From positions 1 to 32,993 of the forward strand of contig JAUNCG010000024.1 of assembly GCA_030526715.1 (NCBI GenBank): a DNA stretch of 32,993 nt, in the 5' to 3' direction. Source of the DNA: Eubacteriales bacterium (GTDB taxonomy: Bacteria > Bacillota > Clostridia > Lachnospirales > Lachnospiraceae). Under the pieces are notes generated by a model. It was given only the letters and a program-made list of their open reading frames with translations, did not search any database and was not told the DNA's origin. Shown here one piece after another: positions 1 through 6,958 of this stretch. The translations under genes were made by a program, and so were the position numbers. Position 1 is the first letter of the stretch. Every line of letters begins with the position of its first letter.

Positions 1-2
1 AG

Positions 3-122
3 GAAAAGTGTGGTTTTGTGTATTATAGAACAACTGAAGATGTCGAAGTACCATTGATGAATGAAGTTAGAATCGGACATACTAACATTCTTACAAAGGA
101 GCATTGGGAAGTTATGCAGTAA
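3..122 (+). CDS. C-terminal end of a GNAT-like acetyltransferase (5' end outside the window)
   Basis: An open frame enters from the left edge and ends at TAA 120-122, giving 39 residues that include VYYRTTEDVEVPLMNEV and end EHWEVMQ. The 'CGFVYYRT' start resembles the last strand of a GNAT fold (the usual 'lGFky...' segment), and a second acetyltransferase follows 80 bp downstream. Only the tail is visible, so the family call is an inference and the substrate is unknown. Confidence 0.45.
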   Translation, partial: EKCGFVYYRTTEDVEVPLMNEVRIGHTNILTKEHWEVMQ

Positions 123-202
123 AATTTCAATATGTCGGGAGAATATATGTCATTGTTATGGAACAATAAGGTTGAGAACTTAGATTCTAATGGAGAGAAA
201 AA

Positions 203-724
203 GTGAGTTACATAGAAATAAGAACAAAAAGATTAATCCTTAAACCATCCGGAATGAAGTACAATCAGGACGTGAATGAATATGCTATGGATCTTGAAAA
301 TACAAAATATCAGCTTGCTTTGCCGAATAAGAGTGAGGAAGAGACCAAAGAATTCTTGAGAATGGTTGAAGCGGAATGGAATAAAGAGAATCAGAATTAC
401 TTTGAGTTTTCGATGTTATATGATGATAAGTGCATCGGGGGAATAGGAATTACTATTGAAGATGGCGTTGGTGAGTTAGGCTGGACTGTTAATAAAAGAT
501 ACTGGCGAAATGGATTTGCATTTGAAGCGGCAGAAACTCTCATAAAATATTTTTCGGAGCATATGGACATTAGACATTTTATTGCTCATTGCGATGCCGA
601 GAATGTCCCATCCTACAAACTAATGGAAAAATTGGGGATGAAGAAGACAGGTGAATGGGGAGGCAGAAGGAATCGTTCTGCCTCAGAAGATTCTTTTGAA
701 TATCAGTATGAATTAGTTCTATAA
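203..724 (+). CDS. GNAT family N-acetyltransferase (RimJ/RimL-like)
   Basis: A complete protein of 173 residues, the usual length for the RimJ/RimL-type acetyltransferase domain. The N-terminus (SYIEIRTKRLILKPS) is the family's typical first strand with the 'TkRLiL' signature. 'GELGWTVNKRYWRNGFAFEA' (about residues 93-112) is the acetyl-CoA pyrophosphate-binding region, and 'CDAENVPSYKLMEKLGMKK' (about 129-147) is the conserved 'N..S..l.eKlGf' motif. It would move an acetyl group from acetyl-CoA to an amine on a protein, metabolite or drug; the substrate cannot be read from sequence. The start is GTG: GGAGAG at 192-197 lies at good spacing before 203, while the ATG at 190 is in another frame. 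It stands alone between a truncated acetyltransferase and recombinase debris, so it is probably accessory cargo. Confidence 0.85.
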   Translation: MSYIEIRTKRLILKPSGMKYNQDVNEYAMDLENTKYQLALPNKSEEETKEFLRMVEAEWNKENQNYFEFSMLYDDKCIGGIGITIEDGVGELGWTVNKRYWRNGFAFEAAETLIKYFSEHMDIRHFIAHCDAENVPSYKLMEKLGMKKTGEWGGRRNRSASEDSFEYQYELVL

Positions 725-798
725 ATGTATAAGAAAATTCTGATCTTTCGGTGAGGTTTGAACTGTGCGAAAACTCGGAATTGTAAGGAGGGTATCGT

Positions 799-903
799 AT
801 GAATGGAAGTATTATAGGATTTATAATATGGGCATGTCAAAGACATTCAGACACGTTTAGGGCATACCAATATACAGACCACATTGCAGACCTACGTGCA
901 TGA
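799..903 (+). pseudogene. N-terminal stub of a small membrane protein, cut by a junction near 830
   Basis: A strong ribosome binding site (AAGGAGG, 785-791) leads to ATG 799 and MNGSIIGFIIWAC, a hydrophobic start like those of small one- or two-pass Firmicutes membrane proteins. From about 830 the same DNA instead encodes, in another reading frame, the end of a tyrosine recombinase. This frame continues only as meaningless out-of-frame sequence to a stop at 901-903. The real protein is therefore missing after about 12 residues. Family assignment is tentative. Confidence 0.5.
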
Positions 904-970
904 TACTGCAAAGATGGCTGAACAGTCTGTTGCTATCTTTGAAGAGATCACCAAACAGAAACAGGCATAA
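827..970 (+). pseudogene. C-terminal remnant of a tyrosine recombinase (phage/ICE integrase)
   Basis: In the frame ending at TAA 968-970 the DNA reads VKDIQTRLGHTNIQTTLQTY followed by VHDTAKMAEQSVAIFEEI. This is the last catalytic block of lambda-integrase-family recombinases: R-L-G-H (box with the catalytic His) and the nucleophile Tyr in 'TLQTYVH'. The first ~300 residues, with the catalytic Arg and Lys, are gone, replaced by the membrane-protein stub at about 830. The gene points toward the 144 bp repeat that starts 35 bp after its stop codon, the normal layout of an integrase beside its own attachment site. It is probably what is left of the enzyme that inserted an element at the rlmD 3' end. 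Confidence 0.85.
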
Positions 971-977
971 GCAACAC

Positions 978-1024
978 AAAAGCACTGAATCAATGATATG
1001 TTCATTCGGTTCAGTGCTTTTTCT
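978..1024 (+). terminator. Rho-independent terminator after the integrase remnant
   Basis: AAAGCACTGAA (979-989) pairs with TTCAGTGCTTT (1010-1020) across a 20-base loop and is followed by TTTCTTT. It ends the integrase transcript. The right arm lies inside the 144 bp direct repeat; at the second copy (12714 onward) only that right arm is present, so the second copy is a truncated version of this end. Confidence 0.7.
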
Positions 1025-1148
1025 TTGATTTATACAGTTTTTTCAAATTAGGGTGGCAAATCGGTGGCAACACCACCTTTTCAAGTACCGTGAAACCCTT
1101 ACAAATGCCTATTTTATGCGACTTAAAGCACAAATTGTTTCTGTATGG
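1005..1148. repeat. 144 bp direct repeat, left copy (attachment-site region of the island)
   Basis: This block is identical to 12714-12857. Its last 40 bp (1109-1148) equal the final 40 bp of rlmD including its stop codon; the first 104 bp are element sequence: the terminator right arm, then GGTGGCAA at 1052-1059 and 1063-1070. Those two octamers are 11 bp apart, one helical turn, and could be recombinase arm-type sites. After 1148 the match to rlmD stops abruptly. Seen directly: repeat and overlap with rlmD. Inferred: att function. Confidence 0.9.
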
Positions 1149-1319
1149 CTCGAGTGGATAGCAAGAATGTCAAATCCCACTCGTTCGTATGCGGAAACAT
1201 ATTGACTGCCATTTTAACCTATTCGACCGTATGAGGAAACATATCAATAGGGATTTTCCCCTGTTTTCGCAATTTAGTCGTTTGTGGGAACATATCTATT
1301 CGTTCTATATTTTCAGTAT
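1149..1319. other. Non-coding stretch with three att-core-like copies
   Basis: No gene is seen here. It contains GTATGCGGAAACATAT (1187-1202), GTATGAGGAAACATAT (1229-1244) and GTTTGTGGGAACATAT (1280-1295). All resemble the rlmD sequence at 12857-12876, whose core ATGTTCCCGGGAACAT is a perfect palindrome. The third copy shares 13 exact bases, GGGAACATATCTA (1286-1298), with rlmD 12867-12879. These may be scars of repeated insertion or excision at the same target. Confidence 0.55.
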
Positions 1320-1979
1320 TTATTTCGAACCAGTATCACTCAGAGCTACCCCACCTTGATCACCAACATACCAGTATTCACATGCGTCATCCCCATCCGA
1401 AAGAGTTTTGTGCCGAATGAGATGTGCGTGAAATGCCTTTGCTACGAGATGATCGCTTGCACACATAAATGGAAGCACATCCATATAATCATGTTTCATT
1501 GCAAACTCATAAAGCGGACAGCTGTCCAGCACATAGGCAATCCCTGTTTCTCTCGCATCTGGATTTGCTCTTATTTTCCAAGTATTCCCCCATTCTCCAC
1601 CACGTTTTTCATTTGTTTGCTTTTCATAGTGCTTTACATATTTGTTTGCTGCATGCATCAACCATTTCTTTTTCTGCAATTTGTTCATATCAAAATGCCT
1701 AAGCATTTTTAGAGTTGATCCCATTGCATCATAGAAAATCTCAAGAAATTCTTCCTGTGAAAGCCGACGATCAATGCCATCATAAAATACACACATCAGA
1801 TAACACAATAGCATATTCGATGACATCCAATTCTTTTTCCCGCCTAAATCGCCTTCCTCCAAAAGCCATTTTTCATACTGATTTTCAATCGTATTCCATC
1901 GGTTATTCACCTCTTGATCGGTATAACGTTTTTGCATGAATCGAATCATGGCCGCTTTCAATCTCTTATTCATATACAT
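1320..1979 (-). CDS. ATC hydrolase-like protein (L-2-amino-thiazoline-4-carboxylic acid hydrolase family)
   Basis: About 219 residues from ATG 1979 (an upstream in-frame GTG at 1991 is also possible; neither has a strong ribosome binding site). The C-terminal half has the pattern of the ATC_hydrolase family: 'CPLYEFAMKHDYMDVLPFMC' then 'DHLVAKAFHAHLIRHKTL', 'DGDDACEYWYVGD'. Family members open a thiazoline ring on the way to cysteine, but most members in gut Firmicutes have no known substrate. There is no signal peptide or membrane segment. It is the last gene of the leftward cluster, about 11-23 bp after the DUF6796 gene, so probably co-transcribed. Family call fairly sure, substrate unknown. 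Confidence 0.75.
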   Translation of the reverse strand: MYMNKRLKAAMIRFMQKRYTDQEVNNRWNTIENQYEKWLLEEGDLGGKKNWMSSNMLLCYLMCVFYDGIDRRLSQEEFLEIFYDAMGSTLKMLRHFDMNKLQKKKWLMHAANKYVKHYEKQTNEKRGGEWGNTWKIRANPDARETGIAYVLDSCPLYEFAMKHDYMDVLPFMCASDHLVAKAFHAHLIRHKTLSDGDDACEYWYVGDQGGVALSDTGSK

Positions 1980-2002
1980 CACTCTCTTCACATCTTAGAT
2001 TT

Positions 2003-2722
2003 TCATACTGTATTCTGTGCCTTCTTCATCATAAGCAGCAGTCCACCAAACATCCAGAGATTCCCCACACTGATCCATCCGGCAGATACTGCGTACATAA
2101 CCGCATGATTTCCAACGAGCAGTCTCACGATCTGTACTGTCAGCATCGGCAGTGGCAGGGAAAATATCCAGCACCACTTGGGATATGGCGTACAGCCTCT
2201 GGCGAAGGCTGAAATCTGTACTGCACAGAGTACCGTCCAGAAAATCAGAAACAAAATCATCCCCGGAAGAAGAAAATACAGTCCAAACTGAAGCATTGTA
2301 TCATAGGCTCGCTCCGGTGCCACTTCCAGCATTCGCTTGTAAACATAAACAATGGCAAGGCATGGCATATGCACTCCGCATCCGCCAAAAGTCAGACATC
2401 CCAAAATTCCGCTTCGATAAGCGTGTGCATGTCTTGGCGACCGCTCAGCCATCAGACGATAAATGCCAAAATAACACAAGCACTCCAGTGGTATGCCGAT
2501 GATTCCCAGCAAAGACGACCAGAACAAAGTTCGATCTGATCGTGCAATAAACCGTGAAAAACTGCGTTCCAGTCCATGCAAGGTCTCATCCTCCACACCA
2601 AATCCCAGCAGCATATCTCCGACAAGTACCATCAATGCGGCAAAGATACCGATCAGAAACAGTTTGCGAATGCGATTCCAGTCAAGTGTATCATCTATCC
2701 CTATCCGATTGAAATGATTCAT
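2003..2722 (-). CDS. DUF6796-like integral membrane protein
   Basis: A 239-residue protein with about six hydrophobic segments: near residues 23-45 (LFLIGIFAALMVLVGDMLLG), 68-90, 105-128, 143-170, 183-200 and 215-232. 'GDMLLGFGVED' after the first helix and 'GGCGVHMPCLAIVYVYKRM' in the middle fit the uncharacterised DUF6796 membrane family as I remember it. No enzymatic motif is visible. It begins directly after the alpha/beta hydrolase stop codon (2723), so translation is likely coupled. Its role is unknown; its place between a hydrolase and an ATC-hydrolase-like protein suggests handling of a small molecule at the membrane. Confidence 0.65.
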   Translation of the reverse strand: MNHFNRIGIDDTLDWNRIRKLFLIGIFAALMVLVGDMLLGFGVEDETLHGLERSFSRFIARSDRTLFWSSLLGIIGIPLECLCYFGIYRLMAERSPRHAHAYRSGILGCLTFGGCGVHMPCLAIVYVYKRMLEVAPERAYDTMLQFGLYFLLPGMILFLIFWTVLCAVQISAFARGCTPYPKWCWIFSLPLPMLTVQIVRLLVGNHAVMYAVSAGWISVGNLWMFGGLLLMMKKAQNTV

Positions 2723-3499
2723 CTACTTCTCCCCCATACATTCTTCGATCGCGTGCAAAACAGGTCCTTCCCATTCCCTGTCAAACATCCATGCCTCATG
2801 CTGCATATCCAGCTTGTGAATATCAGGATTCTTGAAATGCTGGCGATAGCGTTTTTCATATTTTTCGCCCATTTTCAATGCATAAATCACATGTACCGTT
2901 GTGTTCTCGACATCAATATGGTCTTCCATGGGTGTGATTAAGTCTGAATAAAACTGGTTGTAAACATTTGCTTTCTTCAGATGAGAGATATGGAACGTCA
3001 AATCATTCATCATTGCCTCCAGCCCACTGGTATCCTCCATATGGATTCCTTTTTTCAGGGCTTGAATCAGACGCTTTTTCCCTTTTTCACTCTTGCTGGC
3101 ACGGTAAAGTAGGTTTGAGATGATCGTTGCCTGAATTTTGCCAACAATTTTCCCTGTCTGATCGAGGTCGGAGCTTCCGATAAATCCATGATGGATATGG
3201 ATTCGTTTTCTCTGTATCAGCAGTCCCACAAAGCTTCCGCCAAGGGAAGATCCATATGCTCCATCCACCTGACCGCCATGGTTATCCAGTATATAGTTCT
3301 CAATTTTAGCTGTAACGGTCAGCATATCAGAAAAGTCGTTTTCCGATCCGTCAAAGCCGTCATAGTTCACACAAATCAAGTGATACTGCTTCTTCAATTC
3401 ATCAAGCACTCGCCCGAAATTAACCTGCCAGCTGCAGCAGGTTCCTGGCAACAGCAGCATTGTTTTTCTGTTTTCTTTTCCAAACTCTGTAAATTCCAT
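2723..3499 (-). CDS. Alpha/beta-fold hydrolase
   Basis: About 258 residues. 'KTMLLLPGTCCSWQVNF' is the first strand and oxyanion turn of an alpha/beta hydrolase, and 'GAYGSSLGGSF' is the nucleophile elbow G-x-S-x-G with the catalytic Ser at about residue 85. A His in 'KLDMQHEAWMF' near the C-terminus fits the catalytic His. ATG 3499 is preferred because GGGGGAT lies just before it; an upstream in-frame ATG at 3511 lacks such a site. There is no signal peptide, so it is cytoplasmic. It lies 20 bp after the ZIP remnant, in the same leftward transcript as the methyltransferases. Substrate unknown; likely an ester or amide of a small molecule. Confidence 0.8.
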   Translation of the reverse strand: MEFTEFGKENRKTMLLLPGTCCSWQVNFGRVLDELKKQYHLICVNYDGFDGSENDFSDMLTVTAKIENYILDNHGGQVDGAYGSSLGGSFVGLLIQRKRIHIHHGFIGSSDLDQTGKIVGKIQATIISNLLYRASKSEKGKKRLIQALKKGIHMEDTSGLEAMMNDLTFHISHLKKANVYNQFYSDLITPMEDHIDVENTTVHVIYALKMGEKYEKRYRQHFKNPDIHKLDMQHEAWMFDREWEGPVLHAIEECMGEK

Positions 3500-3519
3500 G
3501 ATATCCCCCATTACAAACG

Positions 3520-3890
3520 TTATCCTAATGCTACATCCAAAATCATCATAATGACAAACCCAGTCGAAAAAGCAATGACACCCCAGTCGGAGTGTTTTCC
3601 TTGTGCTATCTCCGGTATCAGTTCTTCTACTACAACGTAGATCATAGCTCCTGCCGCAAAGCTTAAAAGATAGGGCAGGATTGGAATCATAACACCTGCC
3701 AGCAGGATTGTGATTGCCGCTGCAACCGGTTCAACAATTCCAGACAGCGCGCCATACAAGAACGCTGTTCCTTTTTCTACACCTCTGCTTCTAAGCGGCA
3801 TAGATATAATGGCTCCTTCCGGGAAATTCTGAATTGCAATACCAAGCGATAACGCAATTGCTCCGCTCAGACTAAAGCTTCTGTTGGCCG
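3520..3890 (-). pseudogene. C-terminal half of a ZIP-family metal transporter, fused to a methyltransferase gene
   Basis: From about 3890 leftward the sequence encodes GAIALSLGIAIQNFPEGAII, then 'GALSGIVEPVAAAITILLAG', 'FAAGAMIYVVVEELIPE' and ends 'MMILDVALG'. These are the last helices of a ZupT/GufA-like ZIP transporter, including the metal-binding H/N-F-P-E-G motif and the 'VVEELIPE' motif. The first half is missing: upstream of about 3890 the DNA encodes the end of a methyltransferase in another frame. A start within methyltransferase DNA is possible, but it would not make a complete channel. Non-functional remnant created by a deletion. Confidence 0.8.
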
Positions 3891-4489
3891 AACATATCCT
3901 GAAAGGCAAAACTTCCACCGGGCTTGATGACACGAAGCGCTTCCCGCACCACATCACGCTTATCCGAAGCCGTGCGCACCTCGTGAAAGACAAAATTGCT
4001 GATGGCTACATCAAAGCTTTCGTCGGCATAGCTTAGCTTGGCAGCATCGCCTTTTTCAAAACGGCAGCGATCCGCAACACCCTCAGTCTCTGCGTTTGCC
4101 ACACACTGCTCCTTTGCGTAGTTCCATTTTTTTCCCCAGTAATCCATACCGACAAGTTCTGCCTCCGGATAATGCTTTGCACATCGAATGGTCAGTGCAC
4201 CAGCTCCGCATCCAATGTCAAGCACAGTTCCCTTACCATCATAGGACAGGTGCTGCAACAGAAATTCATGGATTTCGCCCATCAAGCCGCCATGCTCGAA
4301 AGCAAACTGTCTCCGACAGATCCACATATAGATCGTCATAGCCGCAGCCTGGCCGAATACGACACCGATCAGTACTTTGCATACGCTCATCTTCACAAGA
4401 ACGCACACAGCTGCAAGCAAAATATCCACTGGCAGCAAAACATAAAACATAGAAATCGGTACCCAGTTTCCGTAATATGTTTTCTTCAT
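3872..4489 (-). CDS. Class I SAM-dependent methyltransferase with two N-terminal membrane helices, C-terminus truncated
   Basis: Starts best at ATG 4489 (GAGG six bases upstream), giving about 205 residues. Residues ~10-55 form two hydrophobic segments (FYVLLPVDILLAAVCVLV and VLIGVVFGQAAAMTIYMWI). The catalytic domain follows: motif I VLDIGCGAGALTI (~90), acidic 'GMDYWGKKW' (motif II), 'GDAAKLSYADESFDVAISNF' (post-I/motif IV) and 'EALRVIKPGGSFAFQDMF'. The final strands normally found after 'QDMF' are lost: the frame runs into ZIP transporter DNA and stops after 'GQQKL'. The SAM site is intact but stability is doubtful. Overlaps the stop codon region of the upstream methyltransferase gene, so the two are one operon. 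Confidence 0.8.
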   Translation of the reverse strand: MKKTYYGNWVPISMFYVLLPVDILLAAVCVLVKMSVCKVLIGVVFGQAAAMTIYMWICRRQFAFEHGGLMGEIHEFLLQHLSYDGKGTVLDIGCGAGALTIRCAKHYPEAELVGMDYWGKKWNYAKEQCVANAETEGVADRCRFEKGDAAKLSYADESFDVAISNFVFHEVRTASDKRDVVREALRVIKPGGSFAFQDMFGQQKL

Positions 4490-4497
4490 CTCAAACC

Positions 4498-5178
4498 TCA
4501 TTTCCGGCAGCAGAAGCTGGCAATACCCTTAACGGTATTAGCCTCTGCTTTCGTATACATATGATTCAATCGTTTTTTCAAACTGTCCTTTGTTTCATAG
4601 GGTGGGGTAAAAAATCCCTTTGGCTCATAGAGATGGCGAATAAACCAGTCCGTGCGCTTCTCCTCTCCCTGAATATAGAAGCATCCACAGAAGATACCAT
4701 CCGGTTTCAAGACACGATAGATTTCTCGATATGCCGCTTCCTTGTCTGGAAAGGCATGAAACCCATTAAGCGAAAGCACCAGATCAAAGCTCTCATCCTC
4801 AAACGGCAGGTTTCCTACATCTCCCTGCAGGAATGTTATATTTTTGATTTGATCCCGTTCTGCCCTCTTCCTAGCTTTGCTCATCATATCAGTGGAATAA
4901 TCCAAACAAGTAATGTCCGCCTCCGGCAGCGTCTGATAAATCGGCATCGTCAGCACACCTGTTCCAACCGGGACCTCCAGCAGTTTCCCATTGAAATTGT
5001 CCGGAATGCCGGATACCGCCTGCATCAAAAAAGCATCATTATCCTCGCGCACCATATTCCAGACCAACTTACAGATCAGTCTGCCCACCAATGTGGAACA
5101 GGTAATCATACCATCGTAAAAGGTCGCTTCCTTACCTACAAATCTATAGGCATTTTTAATTTCTTCATGTCGTGCCAT
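4498..5178 (-). CDS. Class I SAM-dependent methyltransferase (UbiE/MenG-like fold)
   Basis: A 226-residue, apparently complete methyltransferase. Motif I is an unusual LLEVPVGTGVLTM (about residues 67-79; most relatives have D/E-x-G-x-G), followed by 'ITCLDYSTDMMSKARKRA', 'GDVGNLPFEDESFDLVLSLN' and 'EIYRVLKPDGIFCGCFYIQG'. The VPVGTG variant is common among uncharacterised clostridial methyltransferases. No membrane segment, so cytoplasmic. It is the first large gene of the leftward cluster and overlaps the next methyltransferase by a few bases. Substrate unknown; the nearby hydrolase and TetR gene suggest a small-molecule modification or detoxification role, which is inference. Confidence 0.85.
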   Translation of the reverse strand: MARHEEIKNAYRFVGKEATFYDGMITCSTLVGRLICKLVWNMVREDNDAFLMQAVSGIPDNFNGKLLEVPVGTGVLTMPIYQTLPEADITCLDYSTDMMSKARKRAERDQIKNITFLQGDVGNLPFEDESFDLVLSLNGFHAFPDKEAAYREIYRVLKPDGIFCGCFYIQGEEKRTDWFIRHLYEPKGFFTPPYETKDSLKKRLNHMYTKAEANTVKGIASFCCRK

Positions 5179-5182
5179 TCTT

Positions 5183-5374
5183 CTAAACTCCCTTCTTTTT
5201 TGCCTGCTTTTCTATATACTGGTTGCTCACAAGCCTCCGCAAAACCGCTTCCTGCTGTATCGTTTTGGGGTACCATTGGAGTCCGCCTTTTCTGTCTTTG
5301 GCAACAAAAGTGAATATCATTGCAATGAATACTGCACACAAGACAAATTCTTCGACCGTTAATTTTAATAGCAC
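5183..5374 (-). CDS. Short membrane-anchored protein, possibly a truncated membrane protein
   Basis: A 63-residue frame from GTG 5374, with GGGGGAA about 7-8 bases upstream. Residues 5-24 (LTVEEFVLCAVFIAMIFTFV) form one hydrophobic helix, followed by 'AKDRKGGLQWYPKTIQQEAV' and a basic end, KQAKKKGV. The 'WYPKTIQ.EAV' part recalls the start of longer multi-pass clostridial membrane proteins, so this may be a shortened relative. It ends 4 bp before the methyltransferase start and is probably the first gene of that operon. No function assigned. Confidence 0.5.
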   Translation of the reverse strand: MLLKLTVEEFVLCAVFIAMIFTFVAKDRKGGLQWYPKTIQQEAVLRRLVSNQYIEKQAKKKGV

Positions 5375-5392
5375 TTTCTCTTCCCCCTTATC

Positions 5393-5404
5393 AAGTGATC
5401 ACTT
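5393..5404. promoter_or_regulatory. Perfect palindrome AAGTGATCACTT upstream of the methyltransferase operon
   Basis: A 12-bp perfect palindrome lies about 20 bp upstream of the GTG at 5374, between the likely -10 region (TATACAT on the minus strand near 5411-5417) and the ribosome binding site. This is a suitable place for a repressor such as the TetR protein encoded next door. Binding is inferred from position only. Confidence 0.45.
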
Positions 5405-5432
5405 ATCATTATGTATAGTTCATATATTACGA

Positions 5433-5448
5433 GTTAGATTACGCTAAC
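5433..5448. promoter_or_regulatory. Operator-like inverted repeat GTTAG-N6-CTAAC
   Basis: GTTAG (5433-5437) and CTAAC (5444-5448) flank six bases, between the upstream TetR gene and the methyltransferase operon. The same arrangement occurs at 8541-8556 in front of the ABC exporter, and a contracted GTTAGCTAAC is at 9246-9255 in front of the other TetR gene. A shared regulator is suggested. Confidence 0.5.
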
Positions 5449-5456
5449 CATCATTG

Positions 5457-5486
5457 AAAAAATTATAGGACTTCATCGTCCTATAA
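5457..5486 (-). terminator. Rho-independent terminator overlapping the end of the TetR gene
   Basis: TTATAGGAC (5463-5471) pairs with GTCCTATAA (5478-5486) across a six-base loop, followed on the minus strand by TTTTTT. The stem begins inside the last codons of the TetR gene (stop 5473-5475), so terminator and coding end overlap. Confidence 0.8.
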
Positions 5487-6048
5487 CTTCTCTCCAACCC
5501 GCATGACGAAAGCGTTCTAACTTTTCCATATACGCTTCCGCCTGATTGCGCGGAACATCATGCGCAACCAGTTCCTGTAAATCCCGAAGTCCATCTCCGC
5601 AAATAACATGGAGAAAGAACGCATCCGCTTCTGCTTGAGCACCTAAGATTTTTCGATAAGCAGACTCTTCTATCTCAATCAGCCTGTCAGAATAGTTTTC
5701 GTATTCCGTCCCACCCGAACAACAAAAGATGATTTTAAACTCCGTAAAATGATCGTACAGATAACTCAGAATTTTATTTGTATTTTTGTTATAATCGTCT
5801 TCGGATTCATCAGACAGCGGAAACTTATGTGTATCCTCGTAAATTTTCAAAAAGGTATCTGTTGTTTCCTTTACCACCGCTGCGAATAAGTCCTCTTTAT
5901 TCTTATAATAATTATACAAAGCTCCTGTCGTTGCCTTCGAATTTGATGCAATACTGCGCATACTTGCACCGGAGAATCCTTTATCTAAAAATTCTTTTTT
6001 TGCACTTTCAATAATTCGCTGTCTTGTTTGTTCTGAACTGTAACTCAC
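5473..6048 (-). CDS. TetR/AcrR family transcriptional regulator
   Basis: About 191 residues. The N-terminal helix-turn-helix is clear: 'RQRIIESAKKEFLDKGFSGA', 'SMRSIASNSKATTGALYNYY', 'KNKEDLFAAVV'. The ligand-binding half is diverse, as usual, and contains 'FCCSGGTEYENYSDRLIEIE', very like the 'CCSAGTPYENY' of the second TetR in this window, so the two are related. The start is set at GTG 6048 because GTGAGG lies just upstream; ATG 6087 sits only about five bases after the probable -10 box and has no ribosome binding site. Likely controls itself and neighbouring genes; the ligand is unknown. Confidence 0.85.
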   Translation of the reverse strand: MSYSSEQTRQRIIESAKKEFLDKGFSGASMRSIASNSKATTGALYNYYKNKEDLFAAVVKETTDTFLKIYEDTHKFPLSDESEDDYNKNTNKILSYLYDHFTEFKIIFCCSGGTEYENYSDRLIEIEESAYRKILGAQAEADAFFLHVICGDGLRDLQELVAHDVPRNQAEAYMEKLERFRHAGWREVIGR

Positions 6049-6085
6049 ATATACCTCACTATATTTAGTAACATCGATTTTATTC

Positions 6086-6120
6086 ATAACAATGTTATCA
6101 CATTTTCGTGTTTTTGTCAA
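6086..6120 (-). promoter_or_regulatory. Promoter of the TetR gene with operator over the -10 box
   Basis: On the minus strand TTGACA (6120-6115), a 17-base spacer and TAACAT (6097-6092) form a good sigma-A promoter. The inverted repeat ATAACA-A-TGTTAT (6086-6098) covers the -10 box, a classic autorepression layout for TetR regulators. Confidence 0.6.
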
Positions 6121-6227
6121 TGTTTCCTGTCCTGCGATCTGATGATATTGTTATTCGCATACGCATAAAGGGCGGTCATCCATGGATAACCCCCCTCAAT
6201 AAATTTAATCTGTGCTTTTGGAATCAT
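6117..6227 (-). other. Possible 36-codon ORF, weak
   Basis: An open frame from ATG 6227 to TGA 6117 encodes a peptide beginning MIPKAQIKFIEGGYPWM. It overlaps the TetR promoter and lacks a clear ribosome binding site. It may be the tail of a lost gene between the ABC and TetR genes. Not recognised. Confidence 0.15.
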
Positions 6228-6247
6228 ACCATTTGGCAAACTTCATG

Positions 6248-6958
6248 CTATCCCACTTTCCAATGGATTGCTTTTTCTCTCTCTGATACGAGGCTTCGAT
6301 AAATGCCCTCCTGTTTCATAAGTTCTTCATGCTTACCTTGCTGTACAATCTTACCGCCGTCCAACACCAGAATCTGATCTGCATGACGAACTGTCTTCAG
6401 TCTGTGAGCAATCATGATAATCGTTTTATTCTTTGTCAATTCTTCAATTGCTTCTGTAAGCTGTACTTCATTCTCCGGGTCAACATTGGCTGTTGCCTCA
6501 TCCAAAATAATAATTGGTGAATCCTTCATAATAGCCCTTGCAATCGTGATACGCTGTCTTTCTCCGCCGGAGATGGATGCGCCGCCCTCGCCTATCATGG
6601 TATCATAGCCCTCCGGCAATGCCATAATAAAGTCGTGACACCTTGCTTTCTTTGCAGCCTCCATCACTTCTTCAATGGCTGCATTTGGTTTTCCAAATCG
6701 GATATTATTGGCAATCGTATCTGAAAACAGGTATGTGCGCTGAAATACAAAAGAAAAGTTCTTTATCAGACTGTCATAACTGTATTCCTTTACATTTTTA
6801 TCTCCAAGAAGCACATTTCCCTTCTGCACATCCCAGAATCTTGCCATCAGATTGCAGAGTGTGGTCTTGCCGCCGCCGCTTGGACCTACAATCGCGACTG
6901 TGCTTTTCTCTGGAATCGTTAGACTTACATCATCAATAATTTTTCTCTTGTCATCACC
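6248..6958 (-). pseudogene. ATP-binding domain of a second ABC exporter half; its membrane domain is deleted
   Basis: From about 6958 leftward the frame reads 'DDKRKIIDDVSLTIPEKSTV', Walker A GPSGGGKTT, Q-loop 'FVFQRTYLF', signature SISGGERQR, Walker B IIILDEAT, D-loop 'ANVDPEN' and switch His in 'MIAHRLKTV'. The nucleotide-binding domain is therefore complete to its C-terminus (IHWKVG), but the ~330-residue transmembrane domain is absent. Upstream of 6958 lies the end of the other ABC gene in a different frame. The open frame with a Met begins only at 6847, after Walker A, so any translated product would be inactive. Result of a deletion between two tandem exporter genes. Confidence 0.85.

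Noticed and set aside
1284..1712. Plus-strand open frame of 142 codons
   Set aside because: It lies antisense to the ATC-hydrolase-like gene, has no ribosome binding site and no protein-like pattern.
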